A stretch of DNA of 46,821 bases from contig JAPSKX010000016.1 in assembly GCA_031181325.1 (NCBI GenBank), positions 1 to 46,821 of the forward strand, given 5' to 3'. Positions 8,733 to 17,734 of the stretch are shown in pieces (the stretch's first letter is position 1; each line of letters begins with the position of its first letter). The notes below the pieces were generated by a model. The model saw only the letters and a list, made by a program, of their open reading frames with translations, ran no database searches and was not told the DNA's origin. Position numbers and translations under genes: made by a program. The stretch is from Paenibacillus sp. (lineage in GTDB: Bacteria > Bacillota > Bacilli > Paenibacillales > YIM-B00363).

Positions 8733-8810
8733 AAAACCTCCTCCCCCGCAATGATACAATTTCGATATTTATGAACACACGGTACCTCTTGCGACTGACT
8801 TGTCGTTCGG

Positions 8811-9106
8811 ATGATTAAGGATTATATTGAGAAGTGTCACGAACGCGCGATCGCGCTCGAAGAGATCGCCGCGGAGCTGCGCGTGCATCGGAATTGTCTC
8901 GGCCTGCCGGTTCGAACGAAACGTCGGCGACCGTTCGTGACAGCGCTTTAACGATTGCCGGTCGAACCAAGGCGAAGGCGCTCGTCCGGACCGGAAAGTA
9001 CATGGAATACGAAATCAGCGAGACGGTCGGATTCCGGAACTCGACGTATATCCGCCCCGCGATCAATTCGATCGCGAGGCGCAGTCCGTCCGAGCTCGTC
9101 CGGCCG
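8811..9106 (+). pseudogene. Frameshifted remnant of an AraC-family helix-turn-helix domain
   Basis: Two halves of an AraC C-terminal DNA-binding domain are readable in different frames. From 8811 one frame gives MIKDYIEKCHERAIALEEIA then AELRVHRN, the first helix-turn-helix. After a net -1 or +2 shift near 8893-8897, another frame continues with LSRP..., AKALVRTGKYMEYEISETVG, FRNSTYIRPAIN and RSPSEL, the second helix-turn-helix and the SPxEYR-like end. No sensor domain precedes it: a TGA in the first frame sits at 8796. It is therefore a broken, N-terminally truncated gene. The second half is in frame with the glycosidase gene, which can mislead start prediction. Confidence 0.75.
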
Positions 9107-9130
9107 ATAGCGGAAGGCGAGGAACGCAAC

Positions 9131-10810
9131 ATGACTGAATATTTAGGCGGAACGCTCTCGCGGCTGCGCGCGGTCGATACGGCGGAGCGGATCGGTCCCG
9201 GGAAGAAAGCGTCGGACGCCCGGACGACCGAGGAATTCGCGGCGTCGGGGGCGGCGTTCGTCGCGGACGGCGGCAATACCTCGGCGCTCGAGACGGCGTA
9301 TTACGCGGCGATGCGCACGCTGCTCGATTGCATCGTGCCGAACCGCGAAGGAAATCCGATCCTGCAGGAGGGCGGCGTCTATCACGGCTGCTGGATCGAG
9401 AGCACCGGCACGATCAACGTCGAGCTGCTGTCGCGATTCCTCCCGACCGTCGCGCAGGCGACGTTCGAGCAATTCGCGGACCTGCAGCGTCCGGACGGAC
9501 TCATTCCTTATAAGATCACGGCCGACGGCGCCGTATTTAAGCAAATCCAGCTCGTCACGCCGCCGGCGCGAAGCGTCTGGACGCATGCGGCGCTGCATGG
9601 GGGGGACGAACGTTTCCTGCGGAAAATGTACCAAGCCCTCGCGCGCTACGACGACTGGCTGGCGACGTATCGCGATACGCGCGGCACCGGCTGCGTGGAA
9701 GCGTTCTGCGCCTTCGACACCGGGCACGACTTGTCCCCGCGCTTCTGGCATACGCCGGATACGCCGTTCGGGAACGACCCCGCGCGGTGCGACCCGCAAT
9801 CGCCGGTGCTGCCGTTCCTGGCGCCGGACCTGACGGCGAGCGTCTACTGCTCGCGCAAGTACCTCGCCCGGATGGCGCGGTCGCTCGGCGACGAGGCGGC
9901 GGCCGCGGAGTGGGAGACGAAGGCGGAGCGGATGTCGCGAAGCCTCGTCGAGCATTGCTACGACGAGACGGACGGCTTCTTCTACGACGTCGATCGGCAC
10001 GGGAACTTCGTGCGCATTCAGTCCGACGTCCTGCTGCGCGTGCTCGCCTCCGAGGTCGGAGACGACGCGTTCTTCGCGTCGTCGCTGCGGCGGTATATTC
10101 TGAACACGCGCAAGTTTTTCGCGAAATATCCGTTCACGTCGATCGCGATGGACGATCCTCGGTTCGACCCGCATTCGACGTACAACTCGTGGGCCGGGCC
10201 GAGCAACTTTCTGACGCTGCTCCGCGCGCCGCGCGCGTTCGAGCTGCACGGCCGGCACGTCGAGCTGACGTGGGCGACGCAATCGATCGTCTCCGCGGTC
10301 TCGAGGCTGTCGCGGTTCGGGCAGACGCTAAGTCCGTGGACCGGCGAAGAAGGCTTCACCGAAGCGTATTCGCCGGCGGCGATCTGCGCGCTCGATTATG
10401 TCGAGCGGCTGAGCGGCATCCTGCCGACCCCCGGCGGCGAGCTGTGGTGCACGGCGCTGCTGCCGTGCGCGGCGGATCACGGCGCGGTGCTGGCGGAGCG
10501 CGTCGGCTACCGGCGCGACGTCGACGGACGTCGGTTCGAGTTCGTCCACGGCGCGTCCGGCGGCGAAATCTACCGCGACGGCGAGCTGCTGTACCGGATC
10601 CCGGCCGGCGTGCGCGCCGTCTTGCGCCGCGACGGCGAGCTGCGCGCGATCGTCGGCATGGGCATCGCGCCGGCGGAAGGCGACGTGTGGGTGCGCGGCG
10701 CCCTGCATGCGATTCGAGCGTCGGGCAACGAGACGCTCCGGTACGACGCCGACGCGCGAGCCTTCGCGTCCGAGGGCGGGCCTGGCGTCGTGCCGGTGAG
10801 CTGGGAATAG
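9131..10810 (+). CDS. (alpha/alpha)6-barrel glycoside hydrolase, MGH1-like
   Basis: Cytosolic glycosidase of 559 residues; no signal peptide is visible. The middle and C-terminal part looks like the MGH1-like/GH63-type (alpha/alpha)6 barrel: DLTASVYCSRKYLARMAR, then CYDETDGFFYDVDRHG, then HSTYNSWAGPSNFLTLL with the NSWxGP signature, and GEEGFTEAYSPAAICALDYV. It would cleave alpha-linked oligosaccharides or glycosyl-glycerates after uptake. ATG 9131 has a weak GAGGAA site and begins where similarity to the AraC remnant stops; the frame is open back to 8834, but that part is AraC debris. A GH43 gene follows 16 bp downstream, suggesting one carbohydrate-degrading operon. The exact substrate is not readable. 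Confidence 0.8.
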   Translation: MTEYLGGTLSRLRAVDTAERIGPGKKASDARTTEEFAASGAAFVADGGNTSALETAYYAAMRTLLDCIVPNREGNPILQEGGVYHGCWIESTGTINVELLSRFLPTVAQATFEQFADLQRPDGLIPYKITADGAVFKQIQLVTPPARSVWTHAALHGGDERFLRKMYQALARYDDWLATYRDTRGTGCVEAFCAFDTGHDLSPRFWHTPDTPFGNDPARCDPQSPVLPFLAPDLTASVYCSRKYLARMARSLGDEAAAAEWETKAERMSRSLVEHCYDETDGFFYDVDRHGNFVRIQSDVLLRVLASEVGDDAFFASSLRRYILNTRKFFAKYPFTSIAMDDPRFDPHSTYNSWAGPSNFLTLLRAPRAFELHGRHVELTWATQSIVSAVSRLSRFGQTLSPWTGEEGFTEAYSPAAICALDYVERLSGILPTPGGELWCTALLPCAADHGAVLAERVGYRRDVDGRRFEFVHGASGGEIYRDGELLYRIPAGVRAVLRRDGELRAIVGMGIAPAEGDVWVRGALHAIRASGNETLRYDADARAFASEGGPGVVPVSWE

Positions 10811-10826
10811 AAAAGGAGAGACGTTC

Positions 10827-11729
10827 ATGACGGAATCGACATCGCCGAAGCTGACGTTAGGCGACATCCATATGCGGGACCCGTTCGTGCTGCCGCACGA
10901 AGACGGTTGGTATTACTTGTACGGTTCGACCGACGAGAACATCTGGAGCGGCCCGGCGACGGGCTTCGACGCGTACCGGAGCAAGGATTTGGCCGCGTGG
11001 GAGGGACCGTTCCCGGCGTTCCGGCCGCAGCCGGGTTTCTGGTCGGATACGAATTATTGGGCGCCCGAGGTGCACCGGTACCGCGGGAAGTATTATATGT
11101 TCGCGACGTTCAAGGCCGAAGGCGTCCGCCGCGGCACGCAGATTTTGATTTCGGATTCGCCGCTCGGCCCGTTCCGGCCGCACAGCGACGGCCCCGCGAC
11201 GCCGCGCGAATGGGAATGCCTCGACGGCACGCTGTACGTGGACGACGCGGGGAAGCCGTGGATGGTGTTTTGCCACGAGTGGGTGCAGGCGAAGGACGGC
11301 ACGGTCGAGGCGATCGAGCTGTCCGAGACGCTCGACCGCGCCGTATCGGCGCCGGTCACGCTGTTCCGGGCGTCCGACGCGCCGTGGGTCGAAGCCGTGA
11401 ACAGCGCGAAGCACGGCACGGGCTACGTCACCGACGGTCCGTTCCTGCATCGCTGCGCGGACGGGACGCTGCTGATGCTCTGGTCGAGCTTCCGCGGCGG
11501 CCGGTACGCGCAAGGCATCGCGCGCTCCGAGTCCGGCGGCGTGCTCGGACCGTGGCGCCAGGAGGCGGAGCCGATCTACGAGAGCGACGGCGGGCACGGC
11601 ATGATCTTCGCGCGCTTCGACGGCGCGCTGCGGCTCGCGCTGCATACGCCGAACCGCACGCCGGACGAACGTCCGGCGTTCGTCCCGGTCGAGGAGACAG
11701 GCGGACGGCTCGCGGCCGGAGGCCGATAA
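10827..11729 (+). CDS. Glycoside hydrolase family 43-like protein
   Basis: A 300-residue five-bladed beta-propeller protein of the GH43 type, probably an intracellular arabinosidase or xylosidase. The early MRDPFVLPHEDGWYYLYG holds the expected catalytic-base Asp. NYWAPEVHRYRGKYYMFAT is the characteristic second blade. ECLDGTLYVDDAGKPWMVF and TDGPFLHRCADGTLLMLWSS follow, and GGHGMIFARFDG ends the propeller with the metal-site His region. No secretion signal is present. The start has AAAAGGAGAGACGTTC upstream. It is in an apparent operon with the preceding glycosidase, so both may act on one imported plant-type oligosaccharide. Substrate assignment is inference. Confidence 0.88.
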   Translation: MTESTSPKLTLGDIHMRDPFVLPHEDGWYYLYGSTDENIWSGPATGFDAYRSKDLAAWEGPFPAFRPQPGFWSDTNYWAPEVHRYRGKYYMFATFKAEGVRRGTQILISDSPLGPFRPHSDGPATPREWECLDGTLYVDDAGKPWMVFCHEWVQAKDGTVEAIELSETLDRAVSAPVTLFRASDAPWVEAVNSAKHGTGYVTDGPFLHRCADGTLLMLWSSFRGGRYAQGIARSESGGVLGPWRQEAEPIYESDGGHGMIFARFDGALRLALHTPNRTPDERPAFVPVEETGGRLAAGGR

Positions 11730-11790
11730 GTCTGCGGCTGTCGACGGAATACGGTACTGTATGACATCCATATCGAAGGGCGGGGTTCGG

Positions 11791-12261
11791 ATGAGCGAGA
11801 ACGCGGCAGGCGGAGTATTAGGGACCAACATGGTGGCGCAGGTCGGCTTGCTGGTGAACGACATCGAGCGGACAAGCGAAGCGTATGCAGCATTCTTCGG
11901 CGTGCCGAAGCCGGAAGCGGTCTGGACGGATGCGCCGGAGCTCGCGCAAACCGAGTTCGAGGGGCGGCCTTCCGCCGCGCGGGCGAAGCTGGCGTTCTTC
12001 CGCATGGGGAACCTGCAGCTCGAGCTGATCGAGCCCGACGAGACGCCGAGCACCTGGCGGAACCACTTAAACGAGCGCGGCGAAGGGGTGCACCACATCG
12101 CCTTCGTCATCGACGGCATGCGGGAGAAGACCGAGGCGCTCGGCGCCATGGGCTTTCCGCTGCAGCAGAAGGGCGAGTACGCGGGAGGCCGATACGCGTA
12201 CATCGATACGACGGATGCGTTGAAGGTGCTCGTGGAGCTGTTGGAGAACGATAAGAAATAG
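11791..12261 (+). CDS. VOC (glyoxalase/epimerase-fold) family protein
   Basis: Small metal-dependent enzyme fold of 156 residues with the paired beta-alpha-beta-beta-beta units of the vicinal oxygen chelate family. MVAQVGLLVNDIERTSEAYA is the first unit; GEGVHHIAFVIDGMREKTEA is the second, with the metal-ligand His in VHHIAF; LQLELIEPDE and KVLVELLE supply the Glu ligands at the strand ends. This layout is most like methylmalonyl-CoA epimerase or glyoxalase I-like proteins. ATG 11791 follows AAGGGCGGGG; ATG 11761 in frame upstream has no ribosome binding site. A strong terminator follows. Reaction unknown. Confidence 0.82.
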   Translation: MSENAAGGVLGTNMVAQVGLLVNDIERTSEAYAAFFGVPKPEAVWTDAPELAQTEFEGRPSAARAKLAFFRMGNLQLELIEPDETPSTWRNHLNERGEGVHHIAFVIDGMREKTEALGAMGFPLQQKGEYAGGRYAYIDTTDALKVLVELLENDKK

Positions 12262-12274
12262 GCGTCGGCGCTTA

Positions 12275-12310
12275 CCGGCCCCCGAGGAGATGTTCCGGGG
12301 GCCGGCTTTT
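12275..12310 (+). terminator. Rho-independent terminator after the VOC gene
   Basis: Arms CCGGCCCCCG (12275-12284) and CGGGGGCCGG (12296-12305) form a perfect 10-bp GC stem with an 11-nt loop, followed by CTTTTCG. It ends transcription from the glycosidase/VOC side and separates it from the convergent usp gene. Confidence 0.85.
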
Positions 12311-12337
12311 CGTTATTGGCCGCAGATGATGCAACGG

Positions 12338-12787
12338 TTATGGGAGGGGCGGCTTCTTCATGACGAGCACCGGCACGCGCGAGTGCTGCACGACGTAATG
12401 GCTGACGCTGCCGAGGAACAGCTCCGTCAAGCCGCTGCGGCCCCGGCTGCCCATCACGATCAGATCGCTGCCGACTTCGCCCGCGAAGGCGAGCACCGCC
12501 TTCGCCGCGCGCCCCTCGGCGATGAACGTCCGCCACGGGTTCGGCACGCCGCGGAGCATCTCCCGCGCTTCCTCCGCGATCAAGGCCGCCCGGCTCTCCT
12601 CGTATTCGATGAGCGGCGCGACCGGCAACTCCGGATGCCACGTCACGGGGCTCGGTCGAACATACAGCACGTCGATGCGTGCGAACGGCGCCGCCTCGGC
12701 GAGCTCGATCGCCTTCCGGAGCGCATTGCGGCTCGGCTCGGAGCCGTCATAGGCGACTAAGATGTTGCGGAACAGCATGCTCCCCAC
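12338..12787 (-). CDS. Universal stress protein, UspA family
   Basis: A 149-residue cytosolic single-domain UspA protein. FRNILVAYDGSEPSRNALRK is the first strand with the conserved Asp; IDVLYVRPSPVTW follows; DLIVMGSRGRSGLTELFLGS is the ATP-binding G-x2-G-x9-G(S/T) motif and VPVLVMKKP the last strand. It therefore belongs to the ATP-binding branch. Such proteins bind ATP and help survival in stress or stasis by mechanisms that vary. The GTG at 12787 has GAAGGCG upstream; ATG 12778, three codons later, is about equally likely. It stands alone, convergent with the VOC gene. Confidence 0.92.
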   Translation of the reverse strand: MGSMLFRNILVAYDGSEPSRNALRKAIELAEAAPFARIDVLYVRPSPVTWHPELPVAPLIEYEESRAALIAEEAREMLRGVPNPWRTFIAEGRAAKAVLAFAGEVGSDLIVMGSRGRSGLTELFLGSVSHYVVQHSRVPVLVMKKPPLP

Positions 12788-12934
12788 CGCCTTCGCGATC
12801 TCTTGCCGCTATTATATTCGCAGCAGGTCGATTCGGGCCGTGACCGAACGCACAGCGGCGCAAGCCGCCTCATGTATCGGAACGGCGGCGGCGAGGCACG
12901 CTGTAAGTAATTCAGCGGAAAGGAGTGAATCGGC

Positions 12935-13138
12935 TTGGCGAAGAAGCGCAAGAACCCGGCCGCCGAGGCGCTGTTGTCGTCGTACGACGACGTAGCGAGC
13001 AGGGAATCGGGCGACGATGCGGGCGCCGCGGAGACGCGCGAGCAGATCCAGGACGACTACTATGCGGGCGGCAACGACGTAACGTTCCTGCGAGACGGAG
13101 AAGATCTCGGCAAGAGCGACGGGTATCGGCCGACGTAA
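12935..13138 (+). CDS. Small acidic hypothetical protein
   Basis: A 67-residue, highly charged soluble protein with a basic start (AKKRKNP) and an acidic middle, starting at TTG after AAAGGAG with 9-nt spacing. ETREQIQDDYYAGGNDV loosely recalls the THEQVSDxYxEG segment of the small YozQ/DUF4025 proteins of Bacillus, but the similarity is weak and from memory. No cysteine, membrane segment or known motif is visible. It lies convergent with namA, 62 bp from its end, and divergent from usp. Function unknown; coding status rests on the good ribosome binding site and its codon use. Confidence 0.6.
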   Translation: MAKKRKNPAAEALLSSYDDVASRESGDDAGAAETREQIQDDYYAGGNDVTFLRDGEDLGKSDGYRPT

Positions 13139-13200
13139 TGCATGAGGACCGTCGTCCGGAGGGAAACCTTCGGCGGCGGTCCTTTGCGCTTCGTCCCGGC

Positions 13201-14217
13201 TTACCAAGCCCTCGCGTATTGCTTCGGAATCGGCGCTTCGGCGCCGAGCGTCTTCGCCGCATGCAGCGGCCAGTACGGATCGCGCAGCAGGGCGCGGCCG
13301 AGGAAGACGAGGTCGGCGCGGCCGGCGCGCACGAGATGCTCGGCGAACGCCGGCTCGTCGATCAACCCGACGGCCCCGACGGCGATGTCCGCCTCGCGGC
13401 GGATCGTCTCGGCGTACGGCACTTGATAGCCGGGATACGACTCGACGCGCGCCGGCACGACGCCGCCCGTGCTGCAATCGATCAGGTCGACGCCGAGCGA
13501 CTTGGCCCGCCGCGCGTATCGGACGAAGTCCGCCATCGGGGTGCCGCCTTCGGCGTACTCGTCGAGCGACAGGCGTACGAACAACGGACCTTCCCATACC
13601 TCGCGAACGGCGCGAATCGTCTCGGCGAGCATTCGGAAGCGGCCGTCCAGATCGCCGCCGTACCGGTCCGTGCGCGAATTCGTCAGCGGCGACAGGAACT
13701 CGTTCAGTAAATATCCGTGCGCGGCATGCAGCTCGACGACGTCGAAGCCGGCGTCCTTCGCCCGCCGTGCGCCGTCCCGGAACGCCGCGACGGCGGCCTC
13801 GATGTCCGCTTCCGACATGGCCTCGGGCGTCCGATACCGCTCATGGAACGCGATCGCCGACGGCGCGACGATGCGTCCTTCGGCCTCCGACTTCCGACCG
13901 GCATGCGCGAGCTGGATGCCGGTCTTCGCGCCGGCGTCGCGGCAGGCGTCCGTCACCTGACGGAGGCCGGCGACGTGGACGTCGGACCAGATGCCGAGGT
14001 CCTCGTTCGAGATGCGGCCCTCCGGCAGGACGGCGGTCGCCTCCGTCATGACGAGGCCGACGCCGCCGGCCGCCCGGCCGGCGTAGTGCGTTACGTGCCA
14101 TGGCGTGACGGCGCCGTCCTTTTCGAAACAGCTGTACATACACATCGGCGACATCACGATTCGGTTCCGCAGCAGGACGCCGCGGATGTCCATGGGCGAA
14201 AACAACGATGATGACAT
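13201..14217 (-). CDS. namA: NADPH dehydrogenase (old yellow enzyme, YqjM type)
   Basis: FMN-dependent ene-reductase that reduces activated C=C bonds of enals, enones and nitro compounds with NADPH; thought to detoxify electrophiles. It has 338 residues, the length of Bacillus subtilis YqjM/NamA. The N-terminal SPMCMYS places Cys at residue 26 and Tyr at 28, the positions that tune the flavin in Yqj[11 protein letters not shown] and [19 protein letters not shown] carry the flavin contacts and the substrate-binding His pair. [12 protein letters not shown] and the C-terminal [16 protein letters not shown] phosphate site are also present. The start has GGAGGGATTCCAT upstream. It is monocistronic, divergent from the GGDEF gene. 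Confidence 0.95.
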   Translation of the reverse strand: MSSSLFSPMDIRGVLLRNRIVMSPMCMYSCFEKDGAVTPWHVTHYAGRAAGGVGLVMTEATAVLPEGRISNEDLGIWSDVHVAGLRQVTDACRDAGAKTGIQLAHAGRKSEAEGRIVAPSAIAFHERYRTPEAMSEADIEAAVAAFRDGARRAKDAGFDVVELHAAHGYLLNEFLSPLTNSRTDRYGGDLDGRFRMLAETIRAVREVWEGPLFVRLSLDEYAEGGTPMADFVRYARRAKSLGVDLIDCSTGGVVPARVESYPGYQVPYAETIRREADIAVGAVGLIDEPAFAEHLVRAGRADLVFLGRALLRDPYWPLHAAKTLGAEAPIPKQYARAW

Positions 14218-14322
14218 ATGGAATCCCTCCTTTATTAATTTTCACATAAAAAAAGGAAATCTCCAAACGGAAGCGAATATATTCTGTTGGTTAAAAAGAC
14301 CTACATCCGTAAGGAGCTCCCC

Positions 14323-15987
14323 ATGGACCAAATGTTTAACGGGATTGATTTCCTCTCGGCCCTCGCTTTACTGTTTCTCTTTCTGTACGTGTTATTCACG
14401 AACGAAATTCGGCAATTGCATAAAGTATATATCGCTTTCCATTTCGCCATGATGTCTTGGCCCTTCGGCATGTTCTTGATGTCGATGACGCCGGATCAAG
14501 CGTACCAGTGGTATTTCGTGAACTTCTCGTTCCTCGGCATCTCCTTCCTCGGGTACGCTTGGCTGATGTTTTCGCTCATGCTGACGCGGGGACTGTATCG
14601 GATGAAGAAGGTCGGATACCTTATCCTGGGGCTGCCGGCGCTCGTCGCGGCGGTGCTTATTACGCTCAACCCTTGGCACGGGCAGTTCGCGACGACGTCG
14701 ACGACGTGGCTGGACGAGCGGGTGTACGGTCCCGTCTTCTGGTATTTGGGCGCCATCAGCGTGCTGTATTTGCTTCTCGGCAGCGCTGTCATGGTGCGGA
14801 CGTTGTTCAAGACGAAGGATTTCGCGTTCCGACGGCAGATCGTGTTGTTCCTGCTCGGGCAGACGATTATGTTGGCGCTTACGGCGCTCGACACCGTCTA
14901 TACGTCGACGCCTTGGTTTCCGAATATGGAAGACGTCTCCGGCCTCACCTCCCTCGGCATTGTCTTCTCGGACATCTGCTTCGTGATCGCGATTCGGAAA
15001 AACAACGCGTTCCGCATCGTCTCGATCGCGCTGCGCGAAGTGGTGGACAGCATGGACACCGGTATCGTCATCCTCGACGACCGGCATACGGTGCTCGACC
15101 GCAACGCGGTGGCGAGCCGCTTCTTTCCGCTCTCCGTCGGTCAGGCGTTCCCGATCGAGCTGCTTATGGAGGGCGCGCTCGAGCCCGGCTTCGGACGCAG
15201 CTTCCTAAGCGCTTATTTCAACGAGACGGGCAAGTTTTTGCAAACCGAGGTGTTGGTGCGGGAGAACGCGCCGATTCACGTATCGGTGAAGATTACGCCG
15301 ATCTACAGCGACGCCGGCACGTACGTCGGGCGCATCGTCACGCTGCAGGACGTGACGGAGTGGCGCCGCCTCGTGCACGAGCTGCACGATCGGAACGAGG
15401 ACTTGACCGCGCGCAACAGCGAGCTGACGCTTATGCAGGAGGAGCTGTCGCTCGCGAACCGAAAGCTCGAGCTGCTGGCCACGACGGACCCGCTGACGGG
15501 ATGCTATAATAGAAGATATTTGTTCCAGATGCTGGAGTACCAGATCGCGGTCGAGCAGCGGTATCGCGTGCCGTTCTCGCTCATTCTGTTCGATGTGGAC
15601 CACTTCAAACAAATTAACGACACGTACGGGCACCATATCGGAGACGAGGTGCTCCGCCATACGTCGACGCTCATCCGCGCCCGGCTGCGGGAGAGCGACA
15701 TCTTCGCCCGTTACGGGGGCGAGGAGTTTACGATCTATTTGCCGCACACGGAGCATCGGGACGCGATCCGCCTGGCGGAGCAGCTGCGAAGCATCGTGGA
15801 ATCGCAGGTCGTCGAGTCGGATCGCGGCGATATTCAAATTACGATCAGCATGGGATTGATCAGCGTCGACGGAGACAGCTATGCGGGCGTCAACCCGAAG
15901 CAATTCCTCGTCGAGGTGATGCGCAAAGCCGACGCAGCGCTGTATCAGGCGAAGGAGCAGGGGCGCAATCGCATCGTCGTCGCGTAG
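14323..15987 (+). CDS. Membrane diguanylate cyclase: 7TM-PAS-GGDEF
   Basis: A 554-residue sensor enzyme that would make cyclic di-GMP from GTP. Residues about 1-225 form seven membrane helices of the histidine-kinase-type 7TM sensor domain. Residues ~236-348 are a PAS domain (VVDSMDTGIVILDDRHTVLD). A short coiled coil comes next, then GGDEF at ~385-550. The active-site GGEEF is at 465-469, preceded exactly five residues earlier by RESD (456-459), the RxxD allosteric site for product inhibition, so the enzyme should be active and feedback-inhibited. ATG 14323 has AAGGAGCTCCCC upstream; an in-frame TTG at 14287 has no ribosome binding site. The signal sensed is unknown. Confidence 0.92.
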   Translation: MDQMFNGIDFLSALALLFLFLYVLFTNEIRQLHKVYIAFHFAMMSWPFGMFLMSMTPDQAYQWYFVNFSFLGISFLGYAWLMFSLMLTRGLYRMKKVGYLILGLPALVAAVLITLNPWHGQFATTSTTWLDERVYGPVFWYLGAISVLYLLLGSAVMVRTLFKTKDFAFRRQIVLFLLGQTIMLALTALDTVYTSTPWFPNMEDVSGLTSLGIVFSDICFVIAIRKNNAFRIVSIALREVVDSMDTGIVILDDRHTVLDRNAVASRFFPLSVGQAFPIELLMEGALEPGFGRSFLSAYFNETGKFLQTEVLVRENAPIHVSVKITPIYSDAGTYVGRIVTLQDVTEWRRLVHELHDRNEDLTARNSELTLMQEELSLANRKLELLATTDPLTGCYNRRYLFQMLEYQIAVEQRYRVPFSLILFDVDHFKQINDTYGHHIGDEVLRHTSTLIRARLRESDIFARYGGEEFTIYLPHTEHRDAIRLAEQLRSIVESQVVESDRGDIQITISMGLISVDGDSYAGVNPKQFLVEVMRKADAALYQAKEQGRNRIVVA

Positions 15988-16032
15988 CGCCGCGCGAACG
16001 GCGCCGATTCCATGCGGGGAACGGAGGACACC

Positions 16033-17559
16033 TTGAAGACAGTAACGGTAGGCATCGATATCGGCACGACGAACAGCAAGGTCGGCGTGTTTTCGGAGGA
16101 CGGACGTCAGCTCGGCGTCGTAAGCCGTCCGACGGAGACGCTGCGCGACGAACGGCTCGGCATGAGCTACTACGAACCGGAGCGGATGTGGGCGTCGCTC
16201 CATTCGGCGCTGCAGGAGGCGCTGGAGCCGTTCGCGGACGCGCGGGTGGCGTCGATCGGCATCGCTTCGATGGCGGAGAGCGGCCTCGTGGTCGAACGGT
16301 CGACGGGGGCGCCTCGTTCGCCGTTCCTGCCGTGGTTCGATACGTGCTCGGAGCCGCAGGCGGCCTTGATCAAACGGGAGTCGGATCCGTTCGAGCGGTT
16401 CGTCCGCTCCGGGCTGCACGGGAGCTTCAAGCTCGGGCTCGCGAAGCTGCTGTGGATTCGGGAGCACGCATCGGACGCGCTCGTCGGGGGCGATCCCGTA
16501 TGGCTGTCCGCGTCGGGCTGGATCGCGTACAAGCTGACGGGCGTCATGGCGTTCGACGATTCCCTCGCGGCGCGCACGTACGCGTACCGGATCGACCGTC
16601 GCGCATGGGACGTCGAGTGGGTACGGCACTTCGGCTTGCCGGAGGGGCTGTTCCCCGAGACGGTGCCGGGCGGCGCGCCGATCGGCGGCGTGCTGTCGGA
16701 GCTGTGCGGCGGCCCCTTGTCGGCGTCGACGCAGGTCGCGATCGCGGGGCACGACCACGTCGCGGCGGCGCTCGCCGTCGGCGCGATCCGGCCGGGCGCG
16801 GTGTACGATTCGATGGGCACGGCGGAGACGCTCGTCGGCACGCTCGACGCCCGCGAGCTGACGCGGGACGACTTCGCGTCCGGTCTCTCGTTCGGGGTGC
16901 ATATCGCGCCGGGCCGGTATTTCTGGATGGGCGGCCAGTCGTCTTCGGGCGGCTCGGTCGAGTGGCTGCGCGACGTGCTCGGCGACCCCGCGCTGTCGTA
17001 CGAGCAGGTGCTCGCTTTGTGCGACGCCGCGGCGCCGGGACCGACGGGCGTGCTGTACTTTCCGTATTTGGCGGGAAGCGGCGCGCCGCTGCCGGATTCG
17101 AAGATGCGCGCCGGCTTCGTCGGCCTCGCCAAGTCGCACGGCCGCGCCGACCTGATGAAGGCGGTGCTCGAGGGGACGGCGTACCAGCTCGAGATGATGA
17201 AGCGGAGCGCGGAGCGGCTGACGGGCGAGTCGATCGACCGGCTGCTCGTCGTCGGAGGCGGCACGCGCAACCCGCTGTGGCTGTCCGTGAAGGCGGACAT
17301 CACGGGCTGCGAGCTGTCGCTGCCGGGCGTGCCGGAGGCGTCGCTGCTCGGCGCGGCGCTCGCCGCCGGCATCGGCGCCGGCGTCTACGCGGACGCCGAG
17401 CAGGCCGTCGAGGCGGCGCGGCGCGGCCTCGCGGCGGACGGCGCGGCGGCGCGCACCATTGCGCCGGACGCGGAGCGCGCGGCGGCGTACCGCGCGCTGT
17501 ACGAGCGCGGCTTCGCGCCGCTGCAGGCGCCGCTGCGCGCCTTCTTCGCCGGCGCGTAA
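16033..17559 (+). CDS. FGGY-family carbohydrate kinase
   Basis: ATP-dependent sugar kinase, 508 residues, with two ribonuclease-H-like domains. The N-terminal phosphate-binding motif is VGIDIGTTNSKVGVF. The C-terminal domain opens with VYDSMGTAETLVG, and the adenosine site LLVVGGGTRNPLWLSVKADI is near residue 410. The group includes xylulokinase, gluconate kinase and fuculokinase; I cannot tell which sugar is used. TTG 16033 follows CGGAGG with 5-nt spacing; ATG 16012, seven codons upstream, has no ribosome binding site. It starts 45 bp after the diguanylate cyclase gene on the same strand, but no functional link is evident. The C-terminal ~60 residues are very Ala-rich. Confidence 0.9.
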   Translation: MKTVTVGIDIGTTNSKVGVFSEDGRQLGVVSRPTETLRDERLGMSYYEPERMWASLHSALQEALEPFADARVASIGIASMAESGLVVERSTGAPRSPFLPWFDTCSEPQAALIKRESDPFERFVRSGLHGSFKLGLAKLLWIREHASDALVGGDPVWLSASGWIAYKLTGVMAFDDSLAARTYAYRIDRRAWDVEWVRHFGLPEGLFPETVPGGAPIGGVLSELCGGPLSASTQVAIAGHDHVAAALAVGAIRPGAVYDSMGTAETLVGTLDARELTRDDFASGLSFGVHIAPGRYFWMGGQSSSGGSVEWLRDVLGDPALSYEQVLALCDAAAPGPTGVLYFPYLAGSGAPLPDSKMRAGFVGLAKSHGRADLMKAVLEGTAYQLEMMKRSAERLTGESIDRLLVVGGGTRNPLWLSVKADITGCELSLPGVPEASLLGAALAAGIGAGVYADAEQAVEAARRGLAADGAAARTIAPDAERAAAYRALYERGFAPLQAPLRAFFAGA

Positions 17560-17609
17560 GGCGTCGTTGCGGGAGCGGCCGCCCGCGAGCGCGCGCCTGG
17601 GCGCGAACG

Positions 17610-17734
17610 GGAAAACCTCCCTTTACTTCGCACAGGATGACGCGGAATCGACACTTTACATGGAAAACCTCCATCTAGACGGGTGCCATTAGCCTCAAAC
17701 CGAGGATGAAGGCCGATTTAGAAGGAGGTTTTCC
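17610..17734. repeat. Three copies of a short repeat, GGAAAACCTCC(n)T(y)TA
   Basis: Copies: 17610-17625 (direct), 17662-17677 (direct, GGAAAACCTCCATCTA) and 17719-17734 (inverted, TAGAAGGAGGTTTTCC). Copies 2 and 3 form a 16-bp inverted repeat with one mismatch around about 41 bp. The last codons of the truncated minus-strand ORF at 17718 lie inside copy 3. It may be debris of a small palindromic element. The region from 17560 to 17717 holds nothing else I can identify. Confidence 0.5.

Noticed and set aside
8834..9130. N-terminal extension of the glycosidase to a GTG at 8834
   Set aside because: The extra 99 codons read as part of a broken AraC helix-turn-helix, and the GTG has no ribosome binding site.
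15205..17139. A 644-codon open frame on the minus strand across the GGDEF and kinase genes
   Set aside because: It is very Arg-rich, has no ribosome binding site or domain, and lies opposite two clear genes; it is a high-GC shadow frame. The same holds for other long antisense frames such as 10857-12641 and 45169-46728.
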